A DNA stretch of 64,000 nucleotides from Moricandia arvensis (taxonomy: Eukaryota > Streptophyta > Magnoliopsida > Brassicales > Brassicaceae), in the NCBI GenBank assembly GCA_905132765.1, contig CAJHQP010000762.1, positions 62,001 through 126,000 of the forward strand, in the 5' to 3' direction. Positions within the stretch are counted from its first letter, which is position 1, and the number at the start of each line of letters is the position of its first letter. Made by a program: the position numbers and the translations under genes. The notes beneath the pieces are model-generated. The model was not told the origin of the DNA, searched no databases, and saw only the letters and a list, made by a program, of their open reading frames with translations. Of the stretch, positions 54,295 through 64,000 are shown piece after piece.

Positions 54295-55887
54295 CAAGGT
54301 ACTCCATTCCTTTCTCCTTGTACATACCATTTTTCTTCTGCATTTTCATTATCCTTTAGGGTATCTCTTTCGACTTAACAACACAGAGACCGTGTGAATT
54401 AAGTTTGGGGGAGGTACCAAGCATTTAATCATGTTTTCTTTGATCATCCTGAGTCTCATACATTGCATTGTACATACATAAATGCATAAAAAAAACCAAA
54501 AAAAGAAAACAACATGTAGTTGCATTCATCCTTTTAAGATTGAGTCTAGATCATATAGGTTGCATTCATATGCATTGGGAGCAATGATTGCAAATCACCT
54601 TGTAAAGAACACTTCTCAACAGCTCAAAATGACACCCTAGTTAGACATACCAAGTAGCTTAAGTATCTCTTTAAAGCCTTGCACGCTTCGAGCCTTGAAA
54701 AACTCTTCTTGAAACATGTTTGCTAGCTTGAAATTGACATTGTTCTTGAAACCAACTCCAATCTGAAATTTGGCTTAATGAACCTAAACTCTCTTGCATA
54801 TGGGCACCTGCATACTTGATCATGGATCTCATACACATTTGGGTTACCTTACTCTATTTTAACCACCCTTTGTTAACCCAAATGGAACTCCTCAACTTTG
54901 AACCCAAGCCACTCCCTTGAGACCAAACATTTGATTTGCGTGAGTGAGGCCTCTTTTGATAGCTTGTCATGTGCAAAATCTTGAGAGTATTAGAGGCGAC
55001 ATAGGATTGTTCTCATCTCTTGCTAGCATAGAAACATGTTTTGAGCTAGCATTTAGGATGGTGAGTGGGTATGTGTTTTTAAGATGATATCTTGGAGAAA
55101 GAAAAAAGCCATTAGGGATCAAAAAGAAATGAAAAGAAGCTCTAGATTGTGTTAAAAGAAAACCCCCTCAAAAAAAAAAAAAAAAAGGGAAGAAAAACAA
55201 AGAAATAAGTTTGGGGGAGGAGATGTTTAAAGAAGAAAAGTTAGAGCTTAGAAAAAAATGAAGAGTCCCTAGTTGGCTGTGAAAAAAAAATAAATAAATA
55301 AAAAAATGGTGACATGTTCATTAGTGAGTGATGTGAGAAATGGTGATTTGGGGGCCATGGGATGAAGAAGAGAGATTAGAACTTGTAATCACTTAGGAAA
55401 AGGGTAGAATGATGAGAATAAGACTATGTATGCATGAGTTGCCTCTAGTCTTAGATAAATTTTGCATAATGTTCAAGCTCCTTGTTCTTGAGTGATAGCC
55501 ACTAAAAACTACGATGACGCATTTGAGCCTTCTTTTTCATTCTCATTAGACCATTCGCTTGCCTAGCCAAATGATTGAGATCATATGCCCATTTGCGAGA
55601 ATTCACCCTGTGTTGTGTATGTGAATCAATGTGAGAGTTGGTTGAAAGAACTTGTTAATTGAAAAGCTTTGCACAATGCTAAAAAGAATAAGAGTTCTTT
55701 GACAGGCCTAGAGAAGCTAGAGTACAATAGGAGAGTGTGTTCATGCTACTTGTTATATCTCTTTAGGATGTCGAGTTGAGTGTTTAAATGTGTTTCTTTT
55801 GGTTATGAGCTCCCACCATCAGACCATTCTCCATATGAGTTCTAGAAAGTTCACTTGTGGACAAGTAAAGGACAAGTTTGGGGGAGT
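54295..55887 (+). other. Athila 3' untranslated region with repeated polypurine-tract-like motifs
   Basis: No ORF. The motif aagtttgggggag occurs three times: 54401-54413, 55207-55219 and 55874-55886, only the last adjoining the LTR. A-rich low-complexity runs fill 55140-55310. Confidence 0.7.
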
Positions 55888-57342
55888 TGATGTCTTGCAT
55901 ATTTCCTTGTTTTTGTCCATCCATTTACATGCATTTTGATCATGTAGACTAGGATTTAGTCATTTCTAGGTTGCATTTTGCACACATGACTTCTTATCAG
56001 GGTCTGGAGTATTCCTTGGAGTTCTTGAAGATGGTTGGAGGCTTTTGGAGCCAAAAAGGAGAGCTAAAAGCGATCATAGGACGAGCAGAGCTGGAGCTAC
56101 ATCTCAGAGCGACCTCATCATGTCGCTCCCACTCCCAGCGACCTCTAGAGCGAGGTATCATGGTCGCTCGGCTCTGTCTCGCTTTGTTGCATGTGAAGGA
56201 TCTTGGAGCGACCTGCCGGAGCGACGTACCAAGGTCGCTCCGTGCTAGAGCGACCCCCAGAGCGAGGAGTCAAGGTCGCTCGCGCTTTGCTGCCACTCGA
56301 AACCACGCCTGGAGCGACCTCTCGGAGCGATGACCATAGGTCGCTCCCACCCACAGCGACCCGACCAGAGCGACGTGCACAGGTCGCTGCGTGTTTCTGT
56401 TCAGACGAAACTCAAGTTATTTTAAGGACCTTTTGGTCATTTTGTTTTATGGTTACACATTTTCTAAACCTAAGTTAAGTACCTCTGTAAGCTGTCAAAG
56501 GGGGATCATCTTTTGTTCTTGAAGAAATACAGAAAAACCTTTCGGAAAGTTCATCTTTTAAGATCATTGTTTCTTTATTCCATTATTCGTTCCTTGTTTA
56601 TTCCATAATTCACATGATTAAGCTTGAATCCAGAATGGGTTTAAGAGGAATCATGATGATTAGCGAGTAGACCACCTTAGGATTCATGGGTTAGGGAGAC
56701 TACGGGTGATTAGGTTAGATATAGGATGATTTAGTGCAGATTTCTCTTGTTCTTGCTAGTAGAGTAATCGTAATGCATCTTTTGAGTTGGCCACTCAAGG
56801 AGTGATCTTTAGGCATTTCCCACCCATAAAGTGTTCGATGAAATGCCTGAATCGACTCTCCCAAGCTTTTAACATTCTTTACCAAGGACACTTGTTGTTA
56901 AAGATGTTAAAATGGCTAGTAGACTTGTTCTTAATGATTACTTCCATAACATTCAACCGAAGACATTTGATGCTTGAGTTATGTTAGTAAATGAACATTC
57001 ATCTAGACATAGAGTTTGTTTAGAATTGTGTCTAGGCCTAAGATTGATAGTTTAATTCATCGCTTGCCATCCTTAGTTCAAACCTTAATCACCCAAGGTC
57101 TATTTCCCTTTACCCATGAGTTCTCTTTTATCTTAACTGTCAAAGTCATTTCATTGTTCGCATCTAGCGTCTGTTATTGCAATTCAGTCTTAGTGTAGTT
57201 CAAAAAACCAAATCATTCAAATGATCGCATTTAGATTAAGCTAGTACTTGCATTCTCGGTGCTTTTATATCCCTCAGAACTGGTTCGACAATCTTTTATA
57301 CTACAACATTTGCCTTAGGAGCCTTGAAAACTCCTAACATCA
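55888..57342 (+). repeat. 3' LTR of Athila
   Basis: Same length as the 5' LTR. Differences seen lie at about 56497-56502 (three bases), 56567, 56592, 56609 and 57138. The motif array lies at 56107-56389. Confidence 0.95.
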
Positions 57343-57347
57343 GTGTT

Positions 57348-58008
57348 CTTAGCCAAGAATGGCTTACTTGATGAGGTCAAGGAAGGGACATCAGAAGAAG
57401 GGTGCAACTCTAGTGAGGGTGATCTTGAGGTTGATCAAGAAGCATCAAGTCTGGAGCCAGGACACGGAGTTGGTTGTGGTTCAAAGGGGAAGGAGATCGA
57501 AGTGCGTCATGAAGTGATGCGAGATGATCTTCAGGAGGGTGATTGTGAAATCACTCCAAGACAGTAGCAACAAGTGCAGAATGCACTCGATGTGGATGAG
57601 GAAGGGCTCATGGTCAAGAAGACGACACATGAAGGAAGCCAAGTCCTCAAAAAAAGCTGGTCGAAAGGTAGATCGACAGGTGCGTCAGAGCATGATGCAA
57701 TACTTGTAATCTATTCCGCTGCAGCAGAGGTTGTATCATGATTACGCATGAAGAAGCAGAGGGGTTTGTCTGTAAGGCTTGACATCTAAGCATATGTTTT
57801 AGCTTAGTATGCAATCAAGCAGGGGGAGAATGGTGATGTTCTGGTCAAGAGAAGAATGCATATCTCATGGGGGAGAAAAGCATGGTGTGGTGCACATCTC
57901 GTGGAGGAGAAAAGCATAATTATCATTGAAGTTTCCAAGTGGGGAACGTGGTTGTTGAACCAAAAGAATGTTGTGCTTGATCGGCACACAAAGCTAAAAG
58001 GGGGAGAT
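57348..58008 (+). pseudogene. 3' internal part of the gag-only copia element
   Basis: It resumes after the Athila insertion. The reading VFLAKNGLLDEVKEGTSEEG is acidic and ends in TAG at about 57565-57567, then an untranslated stretch follows with agcagggggagaat and aaaagggggagat (57995-58007), the polypurine tract. No enzymatic domain is present. Confidence 0.7.
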
Positions 58009-58609
58009 TGAAGATGCAAGATGTCTGCCCTGAAATAGTCGTTGACGTAGATGCTGACGCATACGACGTGTTGAGTGGTGAAGACCATGTGGAGTCAAGA
58101 TGCTGAGCTGGAGTCGTGTAGACTTGGAGAGCAAGTGGGTATCTTGGAGAAAAGGCAAGAGGAATAAACTTGGGGAGCAAGTTTATGACTTAAAGGAAGA
58201 GGAATAAGTGTATTCCAAGAAAAGGAAAGTTGCACTTATTGATATGGAAGATGTCCATATTGTGGTTCCTTGGAGACTAGGGTTTCGGGAACTTGGAGAA
58301 TAACTATAAAATAGTTATGGGGTCGTCTGTAATGAGACTGATTTTATAGAGAGAGAAGCTCTTGGTGTGTTCTTGGTCGTGCTGAAGCAGTTGCCGAAGT
58401 ACGTGACGGAGGAGAGATACAAGCGGGTAGCTTAGGAATCTTTCAGTACCAGTTGTTAGGGTGTTAACAGACTGTGTAAGGCTGATTAAGCAAGTCTTGT
58501 AAAAATTGTTTAAAAGGAGATTCTAATAAAGCATAGTGGTTGCTTGTATTGTTTTGTCTCTGATTTACTTTCTGCATTACTTAATTGTGGTGTCATCTTT
58601 GCACTTACA
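58009..58609 (+). repeat. 3' LTR of the gag-only copia element
   Basis: Partner of 42462-43075, 601 bp, followed by the gttag duplication. Confidence 0.92.
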
Positions 58610-58788
58610 GTTAGGGCTGGTTGTAACGGTGAATCCTTTTCATTAAAATTTACGTGAAATTTACGATAAATGATCCGCTAAGACCGGCGCTTACGACGAT
58701 TCTAATATAGCTGTTAATTCGTCGTAACATTCCAATTACGAGTTAGCAATGGTAACAAATGTTGTATATCGTATGTTTTCTTATAGTG

Positions 58789-59643
58789 TTTGGTAGATTT
58801 TAGACTGCAGAGAATTTAGTGTATATCTTGCATAATATTTTCATTTGCAATTTAGATATATATAATATCTTGTATTTTTAACTGTTTGAAGTTTGTCAAA
58901 AATTTATTATAATTTTTTTTGACTAACATGTTTAGATATTATATTCTCATGTTGAAGAATCCATAATCTATTCTTCTTATCATTTTTTGTTGTTTTTCAG
59001 ACCATAGTTTATTCTCGGTGTTTCTTGTAAATTTTATTGAAATTCCAACTCATATGACTAGCCTCTTTAGACTTTTTCTTTTTATCTTTCTTATCAACAT
59101 TGTTCTCTAAATATCATTTTCGATAGAAATTCTTCTGAGATGATATTTAACTTCATATATTATTTTGGTTTATCCTATTATTTTTGGTTGAATGGATTAA
59201 AAACTTTAGAGCAGTCACCATGTAGTTGACTTGTTGTGAAGGACCATAACTTTTGAGAAGGCGCCATATAGCCTCAACTTTGAAAGTTCTATGTTGTTTA
59301 GTCAACAGCCCCAACTATGAAAATTCTATGTGTTCAAAGTTCAGATAATTTTGATTCTTTGAAATTCTTGGAATTCTTTAAGATATATTTTTGTTTATTA
59401 TTAAATAATTTTATGTTAATTTTCCAAAAGTAAAATATACATATCAAGTTAATTCTTCTTTATTGATTTTCTTTTCTTTTGGTGGTTTACTTTATATGAT
59501 ATTGATTTCCATTATATTTTGAAAGAAACAAGTTTGGCAATCTTGCCTTTTTTAAAATATAATAAATAAGATAGTGATTTAACATTTTGATTGACATATT
59601 ATCCTTTTTCTAGTTTTGCTACTATTGCATGCTCACCTTTGTT
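58789..59643. other. HMA5 upstream region
   Basis: AT-rich, no gene seen. It separates the CACTA right end from the HMA5 TATA box by about 850 bp. Confidence 0.5.
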
Positions 59644-59651
59644 TATAAATA
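59644..59651 (+). promoter_or_regulatory. TATA box of HMA5-like gene
   Basis: TATAAATA lies 70 bp before the ATG at 59721, a normal plant core-promoter distance. Confidence 0.6.
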
Positions 59652-59720
59652 GAACGAGGAGTAACAGAAGTTGTATCAAAACATATTATTCATAAAACCC
59701 TTCCCACAGTGACGAACCAA

Positions 59721-62700
59721 ATGGCGCTCACATCCATTGGGGAAGAGACGTACAGTGCACGGCATCCTTTGCTGCAAAAGAACAAGTTGGGCGGCGGATG
59801 TAGTTCATCCTCAGAAGAGGAGGCCACTTCCAGGGCAGTGTTCCGCGTCGCCGGAATGACTTGTGGTGCTTGCGCTGGATCTGTCAGGGAGGCTATTAAG
59901 CGGCTTCAGGGGATTCATGAGGCTTTCATTGACGTGCTAAACAATCAAGCTCAAGTCCTTTTTAACCCTAACTTTGTCAACGTGGAGACAATTTGTGAGA
60001 CTATTGAAGATGCTGGATTCGATGCATCACTGATACAAAACCAGGCTAATATACAAGTATGCCGGATTAGAATAAACGGTATGACTTGTAGCTCATGTTC
60101 TTCAACCATAGAAGGAGTTCTGCGAGGAGCTAACGGTGTACAAAGAGCCCATGTTTCCCTAGCACTTGAAGAAGCAGAAGTTCATTATGACCGGAGACTC
60201 ATTGGCCATCAAAAACTAGTGACCGAGATAGAGAGCGCCGGGTTTGAAGCCTTACTTATAAGTACAGGCGAGGATTTGAGCAAGATTGACTTAAAGATTG
60301 TTGGTGAGTGTGTTGATGAGTCCATCAAAACATTACTTGAAGCTCTTCCTGGGGTTCAAAGTGTGGAGCTCCACCATGGAGCTGATAAGATCATATCCGT
60401 CTTGTACAAACCGGACGTGACCGGGCCAAGGAGTTTCATTAGGGCCATTGACTCGACTGTGTTTGGTCAGACCAAACACCAAGCGACAATAGTCTCTACA
60501 GGAGAGGAAGGCAGAGAGTCTCAGAGGCAAGGGGAGATTAACCAGTACTATAACTCGTTTCTTTGGAGTCTGGTTTGTACAGTGCCAGTGTTCTTGACAG
60601 CCATGGTGTTTATGTACATCCCTTGGATTAATCATTTGCTAATGTTCAAGGTCATCAACATGCTCAACAGTGGAGAAATCATAAGGTGTGTTTTGGCTAC
60701 TCCTGTCCAGTTTTTCATAGGCTGGAGATTTTATTATGGCTCTTACAAAGCTTTACGCCGTGGATCGGCTAACATGGATGTCTTGGTAGCTCTGGGAACA
60801 AACACTGCCTATTTCTACTCACTGTATTCAGTGTTGAGAGCTGCAACCTCTCCTGATTTCAAGGGAGAAGATTTCTTTGAAACTAGTTCAATGCTCATCA
60901 CTTTTATCTTGCTAGGCAAGTATCTAGAGGTTATGGCTAAAGGGAAAACTTCTGATGCAATCTCAAAGCTTATGAACTTATCACCGGATACTGCGATCTT
61001 GTTGACTTTGGACAGTGAAGGAAACGTGACTGGTGAAGAAGAGATTGATAGTAGGTTGATACAGAAGAATGATGTTGTCAAGATCCTTCCTGGTGTCAAA
61101 GTAGCTTCAGATGGTTATGTTATTTGGGGGAAGAGTCATGTGAATGAGAGTATGATGACTGGAGAGGCAAGGCTAGTGGCGAAGAGAAAAGGTGATACAG
61201 TTATAGGAGGCACTTTGAATGCGAATGGAGTGTTGCATGTTAAGGTTACAAAGGTTGGTTCAGAGAGTGCACTTGCACAGATTGTTCGGCTTGTTGAGTC
61301 TGCTCAGCTAGCCAAGGCTCCTGTACAGAAGTTGGCTGATAATATTTCCAAATTCTTTGTTCCTCTGGTGAGTACTTAATCATGTTTATTTATTTCAGAG
61401 GGACAACTATTTGCTTACTGGGTAATAATAATGATGCAGGTCATCTCCTTCTCACTCTTAACTTGGCTTGTGTGGTTCTTTGCTGGTAAACTCCATTGGT
61501 ACTCTGAATCTTGGATACCTGATTCTATGGATAGCTTTGAGCTAGCTCTTCAGTTTGGGATATCAGTCATGGTTGTAGCTTGTCCCTGTGCTCTTGGTCT
61601 GGCTACTCCAACTGCTGTTATGGTTGGCACTGGGGTTGGTGCATCCCAAGGTGTGCTCATAAAGGGTGGTCAAGCCCTAGAAAGGGCACACATGGTTAGT
61701 GCACAATAAGTGGTTAAGCTTGTAGCCATCTCTCTTGCTTTGAAACTTATTATAACCAGTTTCAACGGCGTTGTAGGTGAATTGCATTGTCTTTGACAAG
61801 ACAGGAACACTCACGATGGGGAAGCCAGTGGTTGTTAAAACAAAACTGCTGAAGAACATGACACTGGGAGAGTTCTATGAACTCGTTGCCGCAACTGAGG
61901 TAGTTTCTTGTAACTATAGAACTCATCATGGATCAAACATGCGTCAAAAACCAATGTACATCACTCTTCTTTTGACAGGTAAACAGTGAGCATCCTCTAG
62001 CAAAGGCCATCGTGGACCATGCCAAGAAGTTCAGAGATGATGAAGAGAACCCTGCATGGCCGCAAGCCCATGATTTCTTGTCTATCACTGGAAACGGAGT
62101 GAAAGCGACCGTTAAAGGAAGAGAGATTATGGTGGGTAACAAGAACCTTATGTCTCAGCATGGAGTTCATATTCCAGAGGATGCTGAACAGATGCTAGCA
62201 GAAGCTGAAGAGATGGCTCAGACAGGGATTCTTGTCTCTGAAAACAATGAACTGACAGGAGTGTTGGCTGTCTCGGATCCTCTGAAACCGAGTGCTAGAG
62301 CAGCCATCTCCATTTTAAAATCCATGAATATCATAAGCATCATGGTAACTGGTGACAACTGGGGAACTGCAAATGCCATTGCTGGTGAAGTTGGTATTGA
62401 CTCTGTTATGGCAGAAGCCAAACCCAAGCAGAAAGCAGAGAAAGTGAAGGAGCTACAGGTACCTGAGCTACATACCTAATCTGAAGTTCACTTGTTTCCA
62501 ACACTATGTTGGAAAATGAAACTTGAGTTTATTAGTAACATCCTTCGCATTGAAAGTTAGAAGGGATATTAATTAGTATACAAGGAAGATCGCTCAATCC
62601 ATTTATCAATAATCAGTTTTATGTTGGAAGTTCATTTAACTTAACATTCATGCTTGGTCCGTTTGCCCAACATTCATGTTTTGCAGGCTGCAGGTCATGT

Positions 62701-63103
62701 TGTGGCAATGGTGGGTGATGGAATCAATGATGCCCCTGCCCTTGTGGCGGCTGACGTTGGGATGGCCATAGGTGCAGGGACAGACATAGCCATAGAAGCT
62801 GCTGACATAGTGCTGATGAAGAGCAATCTAGAAGACGTGATCACAGCCATTGATCTTTCCAGGAAAACGTTTTCAAGAATCAGTCTCAACTACGTATGGG
62901 CTCTTGGGTATAACCTCATTGGGATTCCTGTTGCTGCAGGAGTGCTTTTCCCATGGACACATCTCAGGTTGCCTCCATGGTTTGCTGGTGCTGCAATGGC
63001 GGCTTCTTCTGTTAGTGTTGTATGTTCTTCCCTCTTATTGAAGAACTACAAGCGGCCTAAGAAGCTCGATAATCTGGAGATCTGTGAGGTTCTGGTTGTG
63101 TGA
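59721..63103 (+). CDS. HMA5: HMA5-like copper-transporting P1B-type ATPase, 5 exons
   Basis: Exons are 59721-61367, 61440-61694, 61777-61899, 61979-62458 and 62687-63103. All introns are GT..AG, all exon lengths are multiples of three, and there is no internal stop, giving 973 residues. Two N-terminal metal-binding domains carry GMTCGACAG (Cys48, Cys51) and GMTCSSCSS (Cys123, Cys126). A degenerate third domain follows. Core motifs are TGE (480-482), the membrane CPC (597-599) in ACPCALGLATPT, DKTGT with the phosphorylated Asp641, the HP pair (680-681), and GDGIND (845-850). CPC marks Cu(I) transport. The Arabidopsis HMA5 of about 995 residues acts in root copper export and detoxification. The sequence resembles HMA5 far more than RAN1/HMA7 by N-terminus and C-terminus. 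After TGE the protein reads ARLVAKR, with Leu where the family usually has Pro. It appears functional. Confidence 0.94.
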
Positions 63104-63830
63104 GTTTAGAAGATCTAAACTAAACCAATCACTAAAAAAATTTACCAACAAAACTTTTATAATTTTATTTACAGCATTTTAGTTATTGGTTTGTAGCTAA
63201 GAAAAACAGGATCAGAAAATATACATGTAGCAGAACATGTCAAGTTCGAGCATTCATTATCTTTCTCTTCTTTGTAGCACCATTAGAAAATTTTAAATTT
63301 AAATTATATTCAAAACTAAAAAAATTGTTAATATTTTAGATTGTATTATTTTTACCAATATTTATATATTTTTAATTTAATAAAACATATAAATTAAGAT
63401 AAAATAAACAATTTATGTATTTTAAATTTATACTTAAGAATAGATATGTATTGTAATTTACTCCTTGTACCGCTATTCATGTTTAACTTTATTACTAGAT
63501 GATTCTTCCGTACTTATACACCGATATATTTTTTAATTAAATACATTATAATAACTGATTAATTTTTCAATTTCAATTTAAATACTTTTATAATTTATAT
63601 GTATTACTTATATTAATAATATTATATTTTTGAATTAGACATGTGATTTTATGTAATATCTAATGGATTTAGTTATCACTTAAGTATATTAGAGTTCATC
63701 TATTTCTTTGAATTCAACCATAATATTTTGTTTCTCAGATTATATTAACATTTTGAATTTTTATTTATTTTACATTTAGGTGGGTTGTACTCATAAATAT
63801 ATAAATATATTTAAGTGAGATTTTGTATAA
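63104..63830. other. HMA5 3' flank, AT-rich, no gene seen
   Basis: Very AT-rich DNA without ORFs of note. Confidence 0.5.
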
Positions 63831-63831
63831 C

Positions 63832-63870
<39 letters not shown>
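63832..63870. repeat. (AT)n microsatellite
   Basis: About 18 AT units. Confidence 0.9.
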
Positions 63871-63873
<3 letters not shown>

Positions 63874-64000
63874 TGAGAATTATATGTTAAGCTAGATGGA
63901 CTTCCAACCTAATTGATTTTAGGTTGGAATTCCACCTAACTTAACACAGTATCAAAGCCCACGATCCACGCAGGTCCAACACGACTTATTATCGATCCGT
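63871..64000 (+). mobile_element. Possible 5' LTR end and primer site of a copia element at the right edge
   Basis: An inverted repeat (ttccaacctaa ... ttaggttggaa) is followed by a taaca-type LTR end at about 63944 and then gtatcaaagccc, close to the tRNA-iMet primer site tatcagagcc. The element would continue beyond the window. The LTR start is not identified. Confidence 0.35.

Larger units (their letters stand above)
44926..57342 (+). mobile_element. Athila-type Ty3/gypsy retrotransposon, near full length
   Basis: LTRs of 1455 bp each (44926-46380 and 55888-57342) are flanked by exact gtgtt duplications (44921-44925 and 57343-57347). Inside lie a primer site, gag, protease, RT, RNase H, integrase, a third ATHILA ORF-1-type gene and a polypurine tract. 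By eye only seven mismatches separate the LTRs, all in the distal part, so it is the youngest dated insertion here. Three lesions (gag stop, RT frameshift, third-ORF stop) prevent a full polyprotein. Confidence 0.96.
42462..58609 (+). mobile_element. Non-autonomous copia element with gag but no pol (TR-GAG type), split by Athila
   Basis: LTRs 42462-43075 (614 bp) and 58009-58609 (601 bp) are flanked by exact gttag duplications (42457-42461 and 58610-58614). A tRNA-iMet-type primer site follows the 5' LTR, and a purine-rich aaaagggggagat precedes the 3' LTR. Without the Athila insertion, the internal domain is only about 2.5 kb (43076-44925 plus 57348-58008). It encodes a gag-like protein without protease, integrase, RT or RNase H. 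I count about 11 substitutions and two indels (one of 14 bp) between the LTRs. Confidence 0.9.
39527..58788 (+). mobile_element. CACTA element remnant, split by nested LTR elements
   Basis: The left part is 39527-42461 and the right part 58610-58788. The left end caattacaagaaaaca (39527) is a decayed CACTACAAGAAAACA terminus. The right end is tgttttcttatagtg ending at 58788, its inverse with one change. Subterminal tta-cg(t/a)cg motifs occur at 39945-40075, 42150-42330 and 58645-58760, and a Transposase_24-type gene lies at 40340-41950. The two halves read on across the copia insertion. The first 300 bp (39550-39780) use different motifs (ttccgacgaaa, gaggaattt). The left end may therefore belong to another CACTA family. 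Confidence 0.6.

Noticed and set aside
59709..59720. HMA5 start four codons upstream
   Set aside because: That codon is GTG, not ATG. The first ATG in frame is 59721 and lies 70 bp after the TATA box.

Overview
This is nuclear DNA from a flowering plant of the mustard family (Brassicaceae), most likely a Brassica- or Raphanus-like species. The reasons are spliced genes with GT..AG introns whose proteins read almost like their Arabidopsis counterparts, a eukaryotic tRNA-Lys, and a dense, nested load of Athila, copia, L1, hAT, CACTA and Cassandra elements. The genus is an inference.

Only two intact protein genes are visible. NLE1 (Notchless, WD40, ribosome biogenesis; 12 exons, 31651-34196, +) and a copper P1B-type ATPase of the HMA5 type (5 exons, 59721-63103, +). 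Just upstream of NLE1 lie an intact-looking tRNA-Lys(UUU) with a decayed duplicate, and a decayed SARD4 (ornithine cyclodeaminase-like) gene. SARD4 and NLE1 are, from memory, neighbours in Arabidopsis (At5g52810 and At5g52820), so this stretch looks like an ancestral syntenic island.

Left third (1-24.6 kb): a broken Ty1/copia element with its 3' LTR (1-3720), then one L1-type LINE split by three insertions: a CACTA element (4874 to about 7313), a Cassandra TRIM with 5S-rRNA-like LTRs (8113-8910, TSD gatag), and a 12.7 kb minus-strand Athila-like gypsy element (10966-23681, TSD gtagt). The gypsy element itself holds a third LTR and a hAT element (about 12265-16711). The hAT has a broken transposase and appears to carry pieces of host LRR and PPR genes.

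Middle (24.6-39.5 kb): an Athila solo LTR (25252-26734, TSD cttac), a gypsy relic, the SARD4-tRNA-NLE1 island, two MITEs with clean target duplications (34563-34802 and 36260-36553), a small IQD-gene relic, and AT-rich DNA with microsatellites.

Right third (39.5-64 kb): a three-level nest. A CACTA remnant (about 39527-42461 and 58610-58788) is split by a copia element that has gag but no pol (42462-58609, TSD gttag). That element is split by a 12.4 kb Athila element (44926-57342, TSD gtgtt). HMA5 follows, then AT-rich DNA, and at the extreme right edge a possible 5' LTR end with a tRNA-iMet primer site.

The least explained signal is an array of paired, inverted short motifs (gagcgac ... ggtcgctc) repeated in both LTRs of the Athila element and again ahead of its third ORF. 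Arrays of different sequence but similar layout occur at about the same LTR position in the other two Athila-like families here.
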